Source of the DNA: Molossus alvarezi | Taxonomy: Eukaryota > Chordata > Mammalia > Chiroptera > Molossidae | NCBI GenBank assembly: GCA_037176705.1 | Contig: JBAWUJ010000104.1 | Span: 62,001 to 126,000, forward strand | DNA: 64,000 nucleotides | Reading direction: 5' to 3' | Shown here: positions 11,761-25,480 of the stretch, piece by piece | Numbering within the stretch: position 1 is the stretch's first letter | Layout of the letters: the number at the start of each line of letters is the position of its first letter | Made by a program: the position numbers and the translations under genes | Notes under the pieces: generated by a model | Seen by the model: only the letters and a program-made list of their open reading frames with translations | Told to the model about the DNA's origin: nothing | Database searches by the model: none

Positions 11761-13720
11761 AGACAAAGAGACACAAGACTTGCTGGTGCAGTCTTGGATA
11801 TCCTGAATTATGGGCAAAACTCTGTGAGAGCCAGGGGCCACATTCACTCAGTGGCATGTTTTTCCCTGGGAAGTTAAGTACCTTTGCAGGGAAACTGTGA
11901 ACAATCATGTTCTAGTCAAACAACTGTGGGAATGAATGAATATTTCCATTTGGGTTAAGTTAATGCACAGATCTTGAGTAACATGAACACTTTAACGTTC
12001 TTTCTCCTCGTTTTATAGGGAGATCCAGTCATATCATGGAAGAACAACTAGGACAGAGCACACTTATGTGTAGAATCAAAAGTTATCCCTTTTTGTGTTC
12101 TGTGTTGTTCATGGTTTCAAAGATTGGATCGTATAGAAACCCGTTTTTGAAGGCGATACTTGGAAAAAGTTTGGTTTCTGCTGTAGCAGTTGGTTTTACA
12201 TGATTCTTACTCAGAACAGTGAACCAACGTATGGCCAAGACTGAATCAATGGAAAGACTGATAACTACTGGAGTCACACATGTGCATTCTTGACGCAGTG
12301 AAAGTGAACACATCTAAAGTGATGTAGTTGAAACATTGGTTGTCTCCATGCAAGGAGTAAATCCATGAATTGGAAGACACTGACAACACCAAGGGTTTTT
12401 CACATTGAACATCTCTGTGAAGGAGAACAAGAGGAGTGTTCTAGAGAAAATGCACTTGTGCAGTGGACCTGGGTATCCATTTCAATGACTTACACACTAA
12501 CTATGCCCGGTGTGCAGGGCATACTTTACATTGGAGTGTTAAACAGTGTTGTAAGTAAATGCAGGTGTCTGCCTTCTTTCCTATGTGACCAGGAAAGTCA
12601 ACCTGTACTAGTTGATGAGGCAGCCTTTCAACATACTACCTTTTAGCCCTGCATATGTGTTGTTTGCCTGGAAGTGTCTATGAGTCATCTTGATATCCAA
12701 CAAAGGCTGGGCTGCAGAAATCAAACACATTGGTTAGGGCAAAGTTCAGGTCATGCAAATCTACACCCTATTCAGTTCTACACACATTCTTTAAAGTTGT
12801 TACCGAATGAATCAGTGTCATTCTTGGATCCATCATACATTTCACGGTTTGTACCGATTTCCTTAAAAAACATAAGGAGTAGATACCTGTTTTCTCCTGA
12901 GAATTCAAAGTAAACGCTTTCCATCATTGTGAAATGCTGGAATTGTACCTTGATCATGAATGGAATCTCCTGAACCTATCTTTCTAATTCCCTGTGACGA
13001 ATTCATCTTATTTCTTGATATCTGACAAGTACTCAATCCCTTTATTCCAGCCATTAGAACCAAAAGGTGATCAATTTAAAAGAGGGAGTGTCAGTCTTTG
13101 AACAATGGACATGGATTCACTTGTTTCAAGACTATTTCCCCGAAGCACCTATGGGAAAACCCTGGCATAGTCAAAAGTGTTCATGTCTGGTGTTCTTTCT
13201 GTGCAGAACAATATAATAACGTTCAGTTCAAGAGCAGAATGGATCCCTTAATACGGTTGCAGTGTCCAATTGAGTGTTTAGTGGCTCTCTGTTCAAAGAA
13301 CTGTGTTCCAATAGACAACCTTCTTCAAATAATGTCCAAATATTGAGAAAAAGATTCTAGGGCTATACCCGCTTCACACGAAATGGAACCACCACTGATG
13401 TACTGTTTTTCAGATTACGTGTTCTTAGTACAGTTGTGGAAAGTATTGATGTAAGGAAATGTGGCAACCTGACTTTTGATAGGTCCTTAGACATACTTTT
13501 CACTCTACTTTGTTTGTAGGAGAGTGTATACAACCATACCTATTCCAAATGAACTGGGTTAGAACTCTTCACTTCAGTGGCACAAAAGTCACTTCCATGA
13601 AGCCTAGAGCGTGAGGACCCTCAAAACATATATTGTTTTGGTTAAGTGTTTAAGAAATGTCCTTTTGTAAAGGTGTAATCACACTTAAACTTCGCAGTGT
13701 AAGTTTTTTTCTCTTGTTCC
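11761..13720 (+). repeat. Satellite unit 7 (L1-R2-T2)
   Basis: R2 is the GGTTAGGGC form with TCTGACAAG, shared only with unit 3, and ACACC at p628. Left block is L1 with GGAG, unlike unit 3, so the copy relationship with unit 3 holds only for the right part. Private CAAAACATA at p1866. Box-like site at 13367-13383. Confidence 0.97.
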
Positions 13721-15680
13721 AGACAAAGAGACACAAGACTTGCTGGTGCAGTCTTGGATATCCTGAATTATGGGCAAAACTCTGTGAGAGCCAGGGGCCA
13801 CATTCACTCAGTGGCATGTTTTTCCCTGGGAAGTTAAGTACCTTTGCAGGGAAACTGTGAACAAACATGTTCTAGTCAAACAACTGTGGGAATGAATGAA
13901 TATTTCCATTTGGGTTAAGTTAATGCACAGATCTTGAGTAACATGAACACTTTAACGTTCATTCTCCTCGTTTTATAGGGAGATCCAGTCATATCATGGA
14001 AAGAACAACTAGGACAGAGCCCACTTATGTGTAGATCAAAAGTTATCCCTTTTTGTGTTCTGTGTTGTTCATGGTTTCCAAGATTGGATCGTATTGAAGC
14101 CCATTTTTGAAGGCGATACTTGGAAAAAGTTTGGTTTCTGCTGTAGCAGTTGGTTTTACTTGATTCTTACTCACAACAGTGAACCAACGTATGGCCAAGA
14201 CTGAATCAATGGAAAGACTGATAACTACTGGTGTCACACATGTGCATTCTTGACGCAGTGAAAGTGAACACATCTAAAGTGATGTAGTTGAAACATTGGT
14301 TGTCTCCATGCAAGGAGTAAATCCATGAATTGGAAGACACTGACAACCCCAAGGGTTTTTCACATTGAACATCTCTGTGAAGGAGAACAAGAGGAGTGTT
14401 CTAGAGAAAATGCACTTGTGCAGTGGACCTGGGTATCCATTTCAATGACTTACACACTAACTATGCCCGGTGTGCAGGGCATACTTTACATTGGAGTGTT
14501 AAACAGTGTTGTAAGTAAATGCAGGTGTCTGCCTTCTTTCCTATGTGACCAGGAAAGTCAACCTGTACTAGTTGATGAGGCAGCCTTTCAACATACTACC
14601 TTTTAGCCCTGCATATGTGTTGTTTGCCTGGAAGTGTCTATGAGTCATCTTGATATCCAACAAAGGCTGGGCTGCAGAAATCAAACACATTGGTTAGGGC
14701 AATGTTCAGGTCATGCAAATCTACACCCTATTCAGTTCTACACACATTCTTTAAAGTTGTTACCGAATGAATCAGTGTCATTCTTGGATCCATCATACAT
14801 TTCACGGTTTGTACCGATTTCCTCAAAAAACATAAGGAGTAGATACCTGTTTTCTCCTGAGAATTCAAAGTAAACGCTTTCCATCAGTGTGAAATGCTGG
14901 AATTGTACCTTGTTCATGAATGGAATCTCCTGAACCTATCTTTCTAATTCCCGGTGACGAATTCAGCCTATTTTTTGATAACTGACAAGTACTCAATCCC
15001 TGTATTCCAGCCATTAGAACCAAAAGGTGATCAATTTAAAAGAGGGAGTGTCAGTCTTTGAACAATGGACATGGATTCACTTGTTTCAAGACTATTTCCC
15101 CGAAGCACCTATGGGAATACCCTGGCATAGTCAAAAGTGTTCATGACTGGTGTTCTTTCTGTGCAGAACAATATAATAACGTTCAGTTCAAGAGCAGAAT
15201 GGATCCCTTAATACGGTTGCAGTGTCCAATTGAGTGTTTAGTGGCTCTCTGTTCAAAGAACTGTGTTCCAATAGACAACCTTCTTCAAATAATGTCCAAA
15301 TATTGAGAAAAAGATTCTAGGGCTATACCCGCTTCACACGAAATGGAACCACCACTGATGTACTGTTTTTCAGATTACGTGTTCTTAGTACAGTTGTGGA
15401 AAGTATTGATGTAAGGAAATGTGGCAACCTGACTTTTGATAGGTCCTTAGACATACTTTTCACTCTACTTTCTTTGTAGGAGAGTGTATACAACCATACC
15501 TATTCGAAATGCACTGTGTTAGAACTCTTCACTTCAGTGGCACAAAAGTCACTTCCATGAAGCCTAGAGCGTGAGGACCCTCAAAGCATATATTGTTTTG
15601 GTTAAGTGTTTAAGAAATGTCCTTTTGTAAAGGTGTAATCACACTTAAACTTCGCAGTGTGAGTTTTTTTCTCTTGTTCC
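13721..15680 (+). repeat. Satellite unit 8 (L2-R1-T1)
   Basis: Appears identical to unit 4, including GTGAGT at p1939, and sits four units (7,840 bp) downstream of it. Box-like site at 15327-15343. Confidence 0.97.
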
Positions 15681-17640
15681 AGACAAAGAGACACAAGACT
15701 TGCTGGTGCAGTCTTGGATATCCTGAATTATGGGCAAAACTCTGTGAGAGCCAGGGGCCACATTCACTCAGTGGCATGTTTTTCCCTGGGAAGTTAAGTA
15801 CCTTTGCAGGGAAACTGTGAACAAACATGTTCTAGTCAAACAACTGTGGGAATGAATGAATATTTCCATTTGGGTTAAGTTAATGCACAGATCTTGAGTA
15901 ACATGAACACTTTAACGTTCATTCTCCTCGTTTTATAGGGAGATCCAGTCATATCATGGAAAGAACAACTAGGACAGAGCCCACTTATGTGTAGATCAAA
16001 AGTTATCCCTTTTTGTGTTCTGTGTTGTTCATGGTTTCCAAGATTGGATCGTATTGAAGCCCGTTTTTGAAGGCGATACTTGGAAAAAGTTTGGTTTCTG
16101 CTGTAGCAGTTGGTTTTACTTGATTCTTACTCACAACAGTGAACCAACGTATGGCCAAGACTGAATCAATGGAAAGACTGATAACTACTGGTGTCACACA
16201 TGTGCATTCTTGACGCAGTGAAAGTGAACACATCTAAAGTGATGTAGTTGAAACATTGGTTGTCTCCATGCAAGGAGTAAATCCATGAATTGGAAGACAC
16301 TGACAACCCCAAGGGTTTTTCACATTGAACATCTCTGTGAAGGAGAACAAGAGGAGTGTTCTAGAGAAAATGCACTTGTGCAGTGGACCTGGGTATCCAT
16401 TTCAATGACTTACACACTAACTATGCCCGGTGTGCAGGGCATACTTTACATTGGAGTGTTAAACAGTGTTGTAAGTAAATGCAGGTGTCTGCCTTCTTTC
16501 CTATGTGACCAGGAAAGTCAACCTGTACTAGTTGATGAGGCAGCCTTTCAACATACTACCTTTTAGCCCTGCATATGTGTTGTTTGCCTGGAAGTGTCTA
16601 TGAGTCATCTTGATATCCAACAAAGGCTGGGCTGCAGAAATCAAACACATTGGTTAGGGCAATGTTCAGGTCATGCAAATCTACACCCTATTCAGTTCTA
16701 CACACATTCTTTAAAGTTGTTACCGAATGAATCAGTGTCATTCTTGGATCCATCATACATTTCACGGTTTGTACCGATTTCCTCAAAAAACATAAGGAGT
16801 AGATACCTGTTTTCTCCTGAGAATTCAAAGTAAACGCTTTCCATCAGTGTGAAATGCTGGAATTGTACCTTGTTCATGAATGGAATCTCCTGAACCTATC
16901 TTTCTAATTCCCGGTGACGAATTCAGCCTATTTTTTGATAACTGACAAGTACTCAATCCCTGTATTCCAGCCATTAGAACCAAAAGGTGATCAATTTAAA
17001 AGAGGGAGTGTCAGTCTTTGAACAATGGACATGGATTCACTTGTTTCAAGACTATTTCCCCGAAGCACCTATGGGAATACCCTGGCATAGTCAAAAGTGT
17101 TCATGACTGGTGTTCTTTCTGTGCAGAACAATATAATAACGTTCAGTTCAAGAGCAGAATGGATCCCTTAATACGGTTGCAGTGTCCAATTGAGTGTTTA
17201 GTGGCTCTCTGTTCAAAGAACTGTGTTCCAATAGACAACCTTCTTCAAATAATGTCCAAATATTGAGAAAAAGATTCTAGGGCTATACCCGCTTCACACG
17301 AAATGGAACCACCACTGATGTACTGTTTTTCAGATTACGTGTTCTTAGTACAGTTGTGGAAAGTATTGATGTAAGGAAATGTGGCAACCTGACTTTTGAT
17401 AGGTCCTTAGACATACTTTTCACTCTACTTTGTTTGTAGGAGAGTGTATACAACCATACCTATTCCAAATGCACTGTGTTAGAACTCTTCACTTCAGTGG
17501 CACAAAAGTCACTTCCATGAAGCCTAGAGCGTGAGGACCCTCAAAGCATATATTGTTTTGGTTAAGTGTTTAAGAAATGTCCTTTTGTAAAGGTGTAATC
17601 ACACTTAAACTTCGCAGTGTAAGTTTTTTTCTCTTGTTCC
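15681..17640 (+). repeat. Satellite unit 9 (L2-R1, mixed tail)
   Basis: Matches unit 5, including its mosaic tail, except for CCCGTTTTT at p382 where L2 units normally have CCCATTTTT. That single base is the L1 allele in an otherwise L2 block. Box-like site at 17287-17303. Confidence 0.97.
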
Positions 17641-19600
17641 AGACAAAGAGACACAAGACTTGCTGGTGCAGTCTTGGATATCCTGAATTATGGGCAAAAC
17701 TCTGTGAGAGCCAGGGGCCACATTCACTCAGTGGCATGTTTTTCCCTGGGAAGTTAAGTACCTTTGCAGGGAAACTGTGAACAATCATGTTCTAGTCAAA
17801 CAACTGTGGGAATGAATGAATATTTCCATTTGGGTTAAGTTAATGCACAGATCTTGAGTAACATGAACACTTTAACGTTCTTTCTCCTCGTTTTATAGGG
17901 AGATCCAGTCATATCATGGAAGAACAACTAGGACAGAGCACACTTATGTGTAGAATCAAAAGTTATCCCTTTTTGTGTTCTGTGTTGTTCATGGTTTCAA
18001 AGATTGGATCGTATAGAAACCCGTTTTTGAAGGCGATACTTGGAAAAAGTTTGGTTTCTGCTGTAGCAGTTGGTTTTACATGATTCTTACTCAGAACAGT
18101 GAACCAACGTATGGCCAAGACTGAATCAATGGAAAGACTGATAACTACTGGAGTCACACATGTGCATTCTTGACGCAGTGAAAGTGAACACATCTAAAGT
18201 GATGTAGTTGAAACATTGGTTGTCTCCATGCAAGGAGTAAATCCATGAATTGGAAGACACTGACAACACCAAGGGTTTTTCACATTGAACATCTCTGTGA
18301 AGGAGAACAAGAGGAGTGTTCTAGAGAAAATGCACTTGTGCAGTGGACCTGGGTATCCATTTCAATGACTTACACACTAACTATGCCCGGTGTGCAGGGC
18401 ATACTTTACATTGGAGTGTTAAACAGTGTTGTAAGTAAATGCAGGTGTCTGCCTTCTTTCCTATGTGACCAGGAAAGTCAACCTGTACTAGTTGATGAGG
18501 CAGCCTTTCAACATACTACCTTTTAGCCCTGCATATGTGTTGTTTGCCTGGAAGTGTCTATGAGTCATCTTGATATCCAACAAAGGCTGGGCTGCAGAAA
18601 TCAAACACATTGGTTATGGCAAAGTTCAGGTCATGCAAATCTACACCCTATTCAGTTCTACACACATTCTTTAAAGTTGTTACCGAATGAATCAGTGTCA
18701 TTCTTGGATCCATCATACATTTCACGGTTTGTACCGATTTCCTTAAAAAACATAAGGAGTAGATACCTGTTTTCTCCTGAGAATTCAAAGTAAACGCTTT
18801 CCATCATTGTGAAATGCTGGAATTGTACCTTGATCATGAATGGAATCTCCTGAACCTATCTTTCTAATTCCCTGTGACGAATTCATCTTATTTCTTGATA
18901 ACTGACAAGTACTCAATCCCTTTATTCCAGCCATTAGAACCAAAAGGTGATCAATTTAAAAGAGGGAGTGTCAGTCTTTGAACAATGGACATGGATTCAC
19001 TTGTTTCAAGACTATTTCCCCGAAGCACCTATGGGAAAACCCTGGCATATTCAAAAGTGTTCATGTCTGGTGTTCTTTCTGTGCAGAACAATATAATAAC
19101 GTTCAGTTCAAGAGCAGAATGGATCCCTTAATACGGTTGCAGTGTCCAATTGAGTGTTTAGTGGCTCTCTGTTCAAAGAACTGTGTTCCAATAGACAACC
19201 TTCTTCAAATAATGTCCAAATATTGAGAAAAAGATTCTAGGGCTATACCCGCTTCACACGAAATGGAACCACCACTGATGTACTGTTTTTCAGATTACGT
19301 GTTCTTAGTACAGTTGTGGAAAGTATTGATGTAAGGAAATGTGGCAACCTGACTTTTGATAGGTCCTTAGACATACTTTTCACTCTACTTTGTTTGTAGG
19401 AGAGTGTATACAACCATACCTATTCCAAATGCACTGTGTTAGAACTCTTCACTTCAGTGGAACAAAAGTCACTTCCATGAAGCCTAGAGCGTGAGGACCC
19501 TCAAAGCATATATTGTTTTGGTTAAGTGTTTAAGAAATGTCCTTTTGTAAAGGTGTAATCACACTTAAACTTCGCAGTGTGAGTTTTTTTCTCTTGTTCC
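17641..19600 (+). repeat. Satellite unit 10 (L1-R2, mixed tail)
   Basis: R2 is the GGTTATGGC form. Private GGCATATTC at p1410 and GTGGAACAAAAG at p1821. Tail combines TGTTTGTAG and TTCCAAAT with GCACTGTG. Ends with GTGAGT as in units 4 and 8. Box-like site at 19247-19263. Confidence 0.97.
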
Positions 19601-21560
19601 AGACAAAGAGACACAAGACTTGCTGGTGCAGTCTTGGATATCCTGAATTATGGGCAAAACTCTGTGAGAGCCAGGGGCCACATTCACTCAGTGGCATGTT
19701 TTTCCCTGGGAAGTTAAGTACCTTTGCAGGGAAACTGTGAACAAACATGTTCTAGTCAAACAACTGTGGGAATGAATGAATATTTCCATTTGGGTTAAGT
19801 TAATGCACAGATCTTGAGTAACATGAACACTTTAACGTTCATTCTCCTCGTTTTATAGGGAGATCCAGTCATATCATGGAAAGAACAACTAGGACAGAGC
19901 CCACTTATGTGTAGATCAAAAGTTATCCCTTTTTGTGTTCTGTGTTGTTCATGGTTTCCAAGATTGGATCGTATTGAAGCCCATTTTTGAAGGCGATACT
20001 TGGAAAAAGTTTGGTTTCTGCTGTAGCAGTTGGTTTTACTTGATTCTTACTCACAACAGTGAACCAACGTATGGCCAAGACTGAATCAATGGAAAGACTG
20101 ATAACTACTGGTGTCACACATGTGCATTCTTGACGCAGTGAAAGTGAACACATCTAAAGTGATGTAGTTGAAACATTGGTTGTCTCCATGCAAGGAGTAA
20201 ATCCATGAATTGGAAGACACTGACAACCCCAAGGGTTTTTCACATTGAACATCTCTGTGAAGGAGAACAAGAGGAGTGTTCTAGAGAAAATGCACTTGTG
20301 CAGTGGACCTGGGTATCCATTTCAATGACTTACACACTAACTATGCCCGGTGTGCAGGGCATACTTTACATTGGAGTGTTAAACAGTGTTGTAAGTAAAT
20401 GCAGGTGTCTGCCTTCTTTCCTATGTGACCAGGAAAGTCAACCTGTACTAGTTGATGAGGCAGCCTTTCAACATACTACCTTTTAGCCCTGCATATGTGT
20501 TGTTTGCCTGGAAGTGTCTATGAGTCATCTTGATATCCAACAAAGGCTGGGCTGCAGAAATCAAACACATTGGTTAGGGCAATGTTCAGGTCATGCAAAT
20601 CTACACCCTATTCAGTTCTACACACATTCTTTAAAGTTGTTACCGAATGAATCAGTGTCATTCTTGGATCCATCATACATTTCACGGTTTGTACCGATTT
20701 CCTCAAAAAACATAAGGAGTAGATACCTGTTTTCTCCTGAGAATTCAAAGTAAACGCTTTCCATCATTGTGAAATGCTGGAATTGTACCTTGTTCATGAA
20801 TGGAATCTCCTGAACCTATCTTTCTAATTCCCGGTGACGAATTCAGCCTATTTTTTGATAACTGACAAGTACTCAATCCCTGTATTCCAGCCATTAGAAC
20901 CAAAAGGTGATCAATTTAAAAGAGGGAGTGTCAGTCTTTGAACAATGGACATGGATTCACTTGTTTCAAGACTATTTCCCCGAAGCACCTATGGGAATAC
21001 CCTGGCATAGTCAAAAGTGTTCATGACTGGTGTTCTTTCTGTGCAGAACAATATAATAACGTTCAGTTCAAGAGCAGAATGGATCCCTTAATACGGTTGC
21101 AGTGTCCAATTGAGTGTTTAGTGGCTCTCTGTTCAAAGAACTGTGTTCCAATAGACAACCTTCTTCAAATAATGTCCAAATATTGAGAAAAAGATTCTAG
21201 GGCTATACCCGCTTCACACGAAATGGAACCACCACTGATGTACTGTTTTTCAGATTACGTGTTCTTAGTACAGTTGTGGAAAGTATTGATGTAAGGAAAT
21301 GTGGCAACCTGACTTTTGATAGGTCCTTAGACATACTTTTCACTCTACTTTCTTTGTAGGAGAGTGTATACAACCATACCTATTCGAAATGCACTGTGTT
21401 AGAACTCTTCACTTCAGTGGCACAAAAGTCACTTCCATGAAGCCTAGAGCGTGAGGACCCTCAAAGCATATATTGTTTTGGTTAAGTGTTTAAGAAATGT
21501 CCTTTTGTAAAGGTGTAATCACACTTAAACTTCGCAGTGTAAGTTTTTTTCTCTTGTTCC
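19601..21560 (+). repeat. Satellite unit 11 (L2-R1-T1)
   Basis: R1 with T at p1167 and A at p1426, which separates it from the similar units 4, 8 and 20 (G at p1167). No private change noticed. Box-like site at 21207-21223. Confidence 0.97.
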
Positions 21561-23520
21561 AGACAAAGAGACACAAGACTTGCTGGTGCAGTCTTGGATA
21601 TCCTGAATTATGGGCAAAACTCTGTGAGAGCCAGGGGCCACATTCACTCAGTGGCATGTTTTTCCCTGGGAAGTTAAGTACCTTTGCAGGGAAACTGTGA
21701 ACAATCATGTTCTAGTCAAACAACTGTGGGAATGAATGAATATTTCCATTTGGGTTAAGTTAATGCACAGATCTTGAGTAACATGAACACTTTAACGTTC
21801 TTTCTCCTCGTTTTATAGGGAGATCCAGTCATATCATGGAAGAACAACTAGGACAGAGCACACTTATGTGTAGAATCAAAAGTTATCCCTTTTTGTGTTC
21901 TGTGTTGTTCATGGTTTCAAAGATTGGATCGTATAGAAACCCGTTTTTGAAGGCGATACTTGGAAAAAGTTTGGTTTCTGCTGTAGCAGTTGGTTTTACA
22001 TGATTCTTACTCAGAACAGTGAACCAACGTATGGCCAAGACTGAATCAATGGAAAGACTGATAACTACTGGTGTCACACATGTGCATTCTTGACGCAGTG
22101 AAAGTGAACACATCTAAAGTGATGTAGTTGAAACATTGGTTGTCTCCATGCAAGGAGTAAATCCATGAATTGGAAGACACTGACAACCCCAAGGGTTTTT
22201 CACATTGAACATCTCTGTGAAGGAGAACAAGAGGAGTGTTCTAGAGAAAATGCACTTGTGCAGTGGACCTGGGTATCCATTTCAATGACTTACACACTAA
22301 CTATGCCCGGTGTGCAGGGCATACTTTACATTGGAGTGTTAAACAGTGTTGTAAGTAAATGCAGGTGTCTGCCTTCTTTCCTATGTGACCAGGAAAGTCA
22401 ACCTGTACTAGTTGATGAGGCAGCCTTTCAACATACTACCTTTTAGCCCTGCATATGTGTTGTTTGCCTGGAAGTGTCTATGAGTCATCTTGATATCCAA
22501 CAAAGGCTGGGCTGCAGAAATCAAACACATTGGTTAGGGCAATGTTCAGGTCATGCAAATCTACACCCTATTCAGTTCTACACACATTCTTTAAAGTTGA
22601 TACCGAATGAATCAGTGTCATTCTTGGATCCATCATACATTTCACGGTTTGTACCGATTTCCTCAAAAAACATAAGGAGTAGATACCTGTTTTCTCCTGA
22701 GAATTCAAAGTAAACGCTTTCCATCATTGTGAAATGCTGGAATTCTACCTTGTTCATGAATGGAATCTCCTGAACCTATCTTTCTAATTCCCGGTGACGA
22801 ATTCAGCCTATTTTTTGATAACTGACAAGTACTCAATCCCTGTATTCCAGCCATTAGAACCAAAAGGTGATCAATTTAAAAGAGGGAGTGTCAGTCTTTG
22901 AACAATGGACATGGATTCACTTGTTTCAAGACTATTTCCCCGAAGCACCTATGGGAATACCCTGGCATAGTCAAAAGTGTTCATGTCTGGTGTTCTTTCT
23001 GTGCAGAACAATATAATAACGTTCAGTTCAAGAGCAGAATGGATCCCTTAATACGGTTGCAGTGTCCAATTGAGTGTTTAGTGGCTCTCTGTTCAAAGAA
23101 CTGTGTTCCAATAGACAACCTTCTTCAAATAATGTCCAAATATTGAGAAAAAGATTCTAGGGCTATACCCGCTTCACACGAAATGGAACCACCACTGATG
23201 TACTGTTTTTCAGATTACGTGTTCTTAGTACAGTTGTGGAAAGTATTGATGTAAGGAAATGTGGCAACCTGACTTTTGATAGGTCCTTAGACATACTTTT
23301 CACTCTACTTTCTTTGTAGGAGAGTGTATACAACCATACCTATTCGAAATGCACTGTGTTAGAACTCTTCACTTCAGTGGCACAAAAGTCACTTCCATGA
23401 AGCCTAGAGCGTGAGGACCCTCAAAGCATATATTGTTTTGGTTAAGTGTTTAAGAAATGTCCTTTTGTAAAGGTGTAATCACACTTAAACTTCGCAGTGT
23501 AAGTTTTTTTCTCTTGTTCC
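21561..23520 (+). repeat. Satellite unit 12 (L1-R1-T1)
   Basis: Private AGTTGATACC at p1040. AATTCTACCT (p1185 G to C) is shared only with unit 23. p1426 is T, as in units 1 and 23. Box-like site at 23167-23183. Confidence 0.97.
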
Positions 23521-25480
23521 AGACAAAGAGACACAAGACTTGCTGGTGCAGTCTTGGATATCCTGAATTATGGGCAAAACTCTGTGAGAGCCAGGGGCCA
23601 CATTCACTCAGTGGCATGTTTTTCCCTGGGAAGTTAAGTACCTTTGCAGGGAAACTGTGAACAAACATATTCTAGTCAAACAACTGTGGGAATGAATGAA
23701 TATTTCCATTTGGGTTAAGTTAATGCACAGATCTTGAGTAACATGAACACTTTAACGTTCTTTCTCCTCGTTTTATAGGGAGATCCAGTCATATCATGGA
23801 AGAACAACTAGGACAGAGCACACTTATGTGTAGAATCAAAAGTTATCCCTTTTTGTGTTCTGTGTTGTTCATGGTTTCAAAGATTGGATCGTATAGAAAC
23901 CCGTTTTTGAAGGCGATACTTGGAAAAAGTTTGGTTTCTGCTGTAGCAGTTGGTTTTACATGATTCTTACTCAGAACAGTGAACCAACGTATGGCCAAGA
24001 CTGAATCAATGGAAAGACTGATAACTACTGGAGTCACACATGTGCATTCTTGACGCAGTGAAAGTGAACACATCTAAAGTGATGTAGTTGAAACATTGGT
24101 TGTCTCCATGCAAGGAGTAAATCCATGAATTGGAAGACACTGACAACCCCAAGGGTTTTTCACATTGAACATCTCTGTGAAGGAGAACAAGAGGAGTGTT
24201 CAAGAGAAAATGCACTTGTGCAGTGGACCTGGGTATCCATTTCAATGACTTACACACTAACTATGCCCGGTGTGCAGGGCATACTTTACATTGGAGTGTT
24301 AAACAGTGTTGTAAGTAAATGCAGGTGTCTGCCTTCTTTCCTATGTGACCAGGAAAGTCAACCTGTACTAGTTGATGAGGCAGCCTTTCAACATACTACC
24401 TTTTAGCCCTGCATATGTGTTGTTTGCCTGGAAGTGTCTATGAGTCATCTTGATATCCAACAAAGGCTGGGCTGCAGAAATCAAACACATTGGTTATGGC
24501 AAAGTTCAGGTCATGCAAATCTACACCCTATTCAGTTCTACACACATTCTTTAAAGTTGTTACCGAATGAATCAGTGTCATTCTTGGATCCATCATACAT
24601 TTCACGGTTTGTACCGATTTCCTTAAAAAACATAAGGAGTAGATACCTGTTTTCTCCTGAGAATTCAAAGTAAACGCTTTCCATCATTGTGAAATGCTGG
24701 AATTGTACCTTGATCATGAATGGAATCTCCTGAACCTATCTTTCTAATTCCCTGTGACGAATTCATCTTATTTCTTGATAACTGACAAGTACTCAATCCC
24801 TTTATTCCAGCCATTAGAACCAAAAGGTGATCAATTTAAAAGAGGGAGTGTCAGTCTTTGAACAATGGACATGGATTCACTTGTTTCAAGACTATTTCCC
24901 CGAAGCACCTATGGGAAAACCCTGGCATAGTCAAAAGTGTTCATGTCTGGTGTTCTTTCTGTGCAGAACAATATAATAACGTTCAGTTCAAGAGCAGAAT
25001 GGATCCCTTAATACGGTTGCAGTGTCCAATTGAGTGTTTAGTGGCTCTCTGTTCAAAGAACTGTGTTCCAATAGACAACCTTCTTCAAATAATGTCCAAA
25101 TATTGAGAAAAAGATTCTAGGGCTATACCCGCTTCACACGAAATGGAACCACCACTGATGTACTGTTTTTCAGATTACGTGTTCTTAGTACAGTTGTGGA
25201 AAGTATTGATGTAAGGAAATGTGGCAACCTGACTTTTGATAGGTCCTTAGACATACTTTTCACTCTACTTTGTTTGTAGGAGAGTGTATACAACCATACC
25301 TATTCCAAATGAACTGGGTTAGAACTCTTCACTTCAGTGGCACAAAAGTCACTTCCATGAAGCCTAGAGCGTGAGGACCCTCAAAGCATATATTGTTTTG
25401 GTTAAGTGTTTAAGAAATGTCCTTTTGTAAAGGTGTAATCACACTTAAACTTCGCAGTGTAAGTTTTTTTCTCTTGTTCC
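23521..25480 (+). repeat. Satellite unit 13 (L1-R2-T2)
   Basis: Shares ACAAACATAT, GGAG and the rare CAAGAG with unit 2, and differs from it in the tail, where p1797 is G. Box-like site at 25127-25143. Confidence 0.97.
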
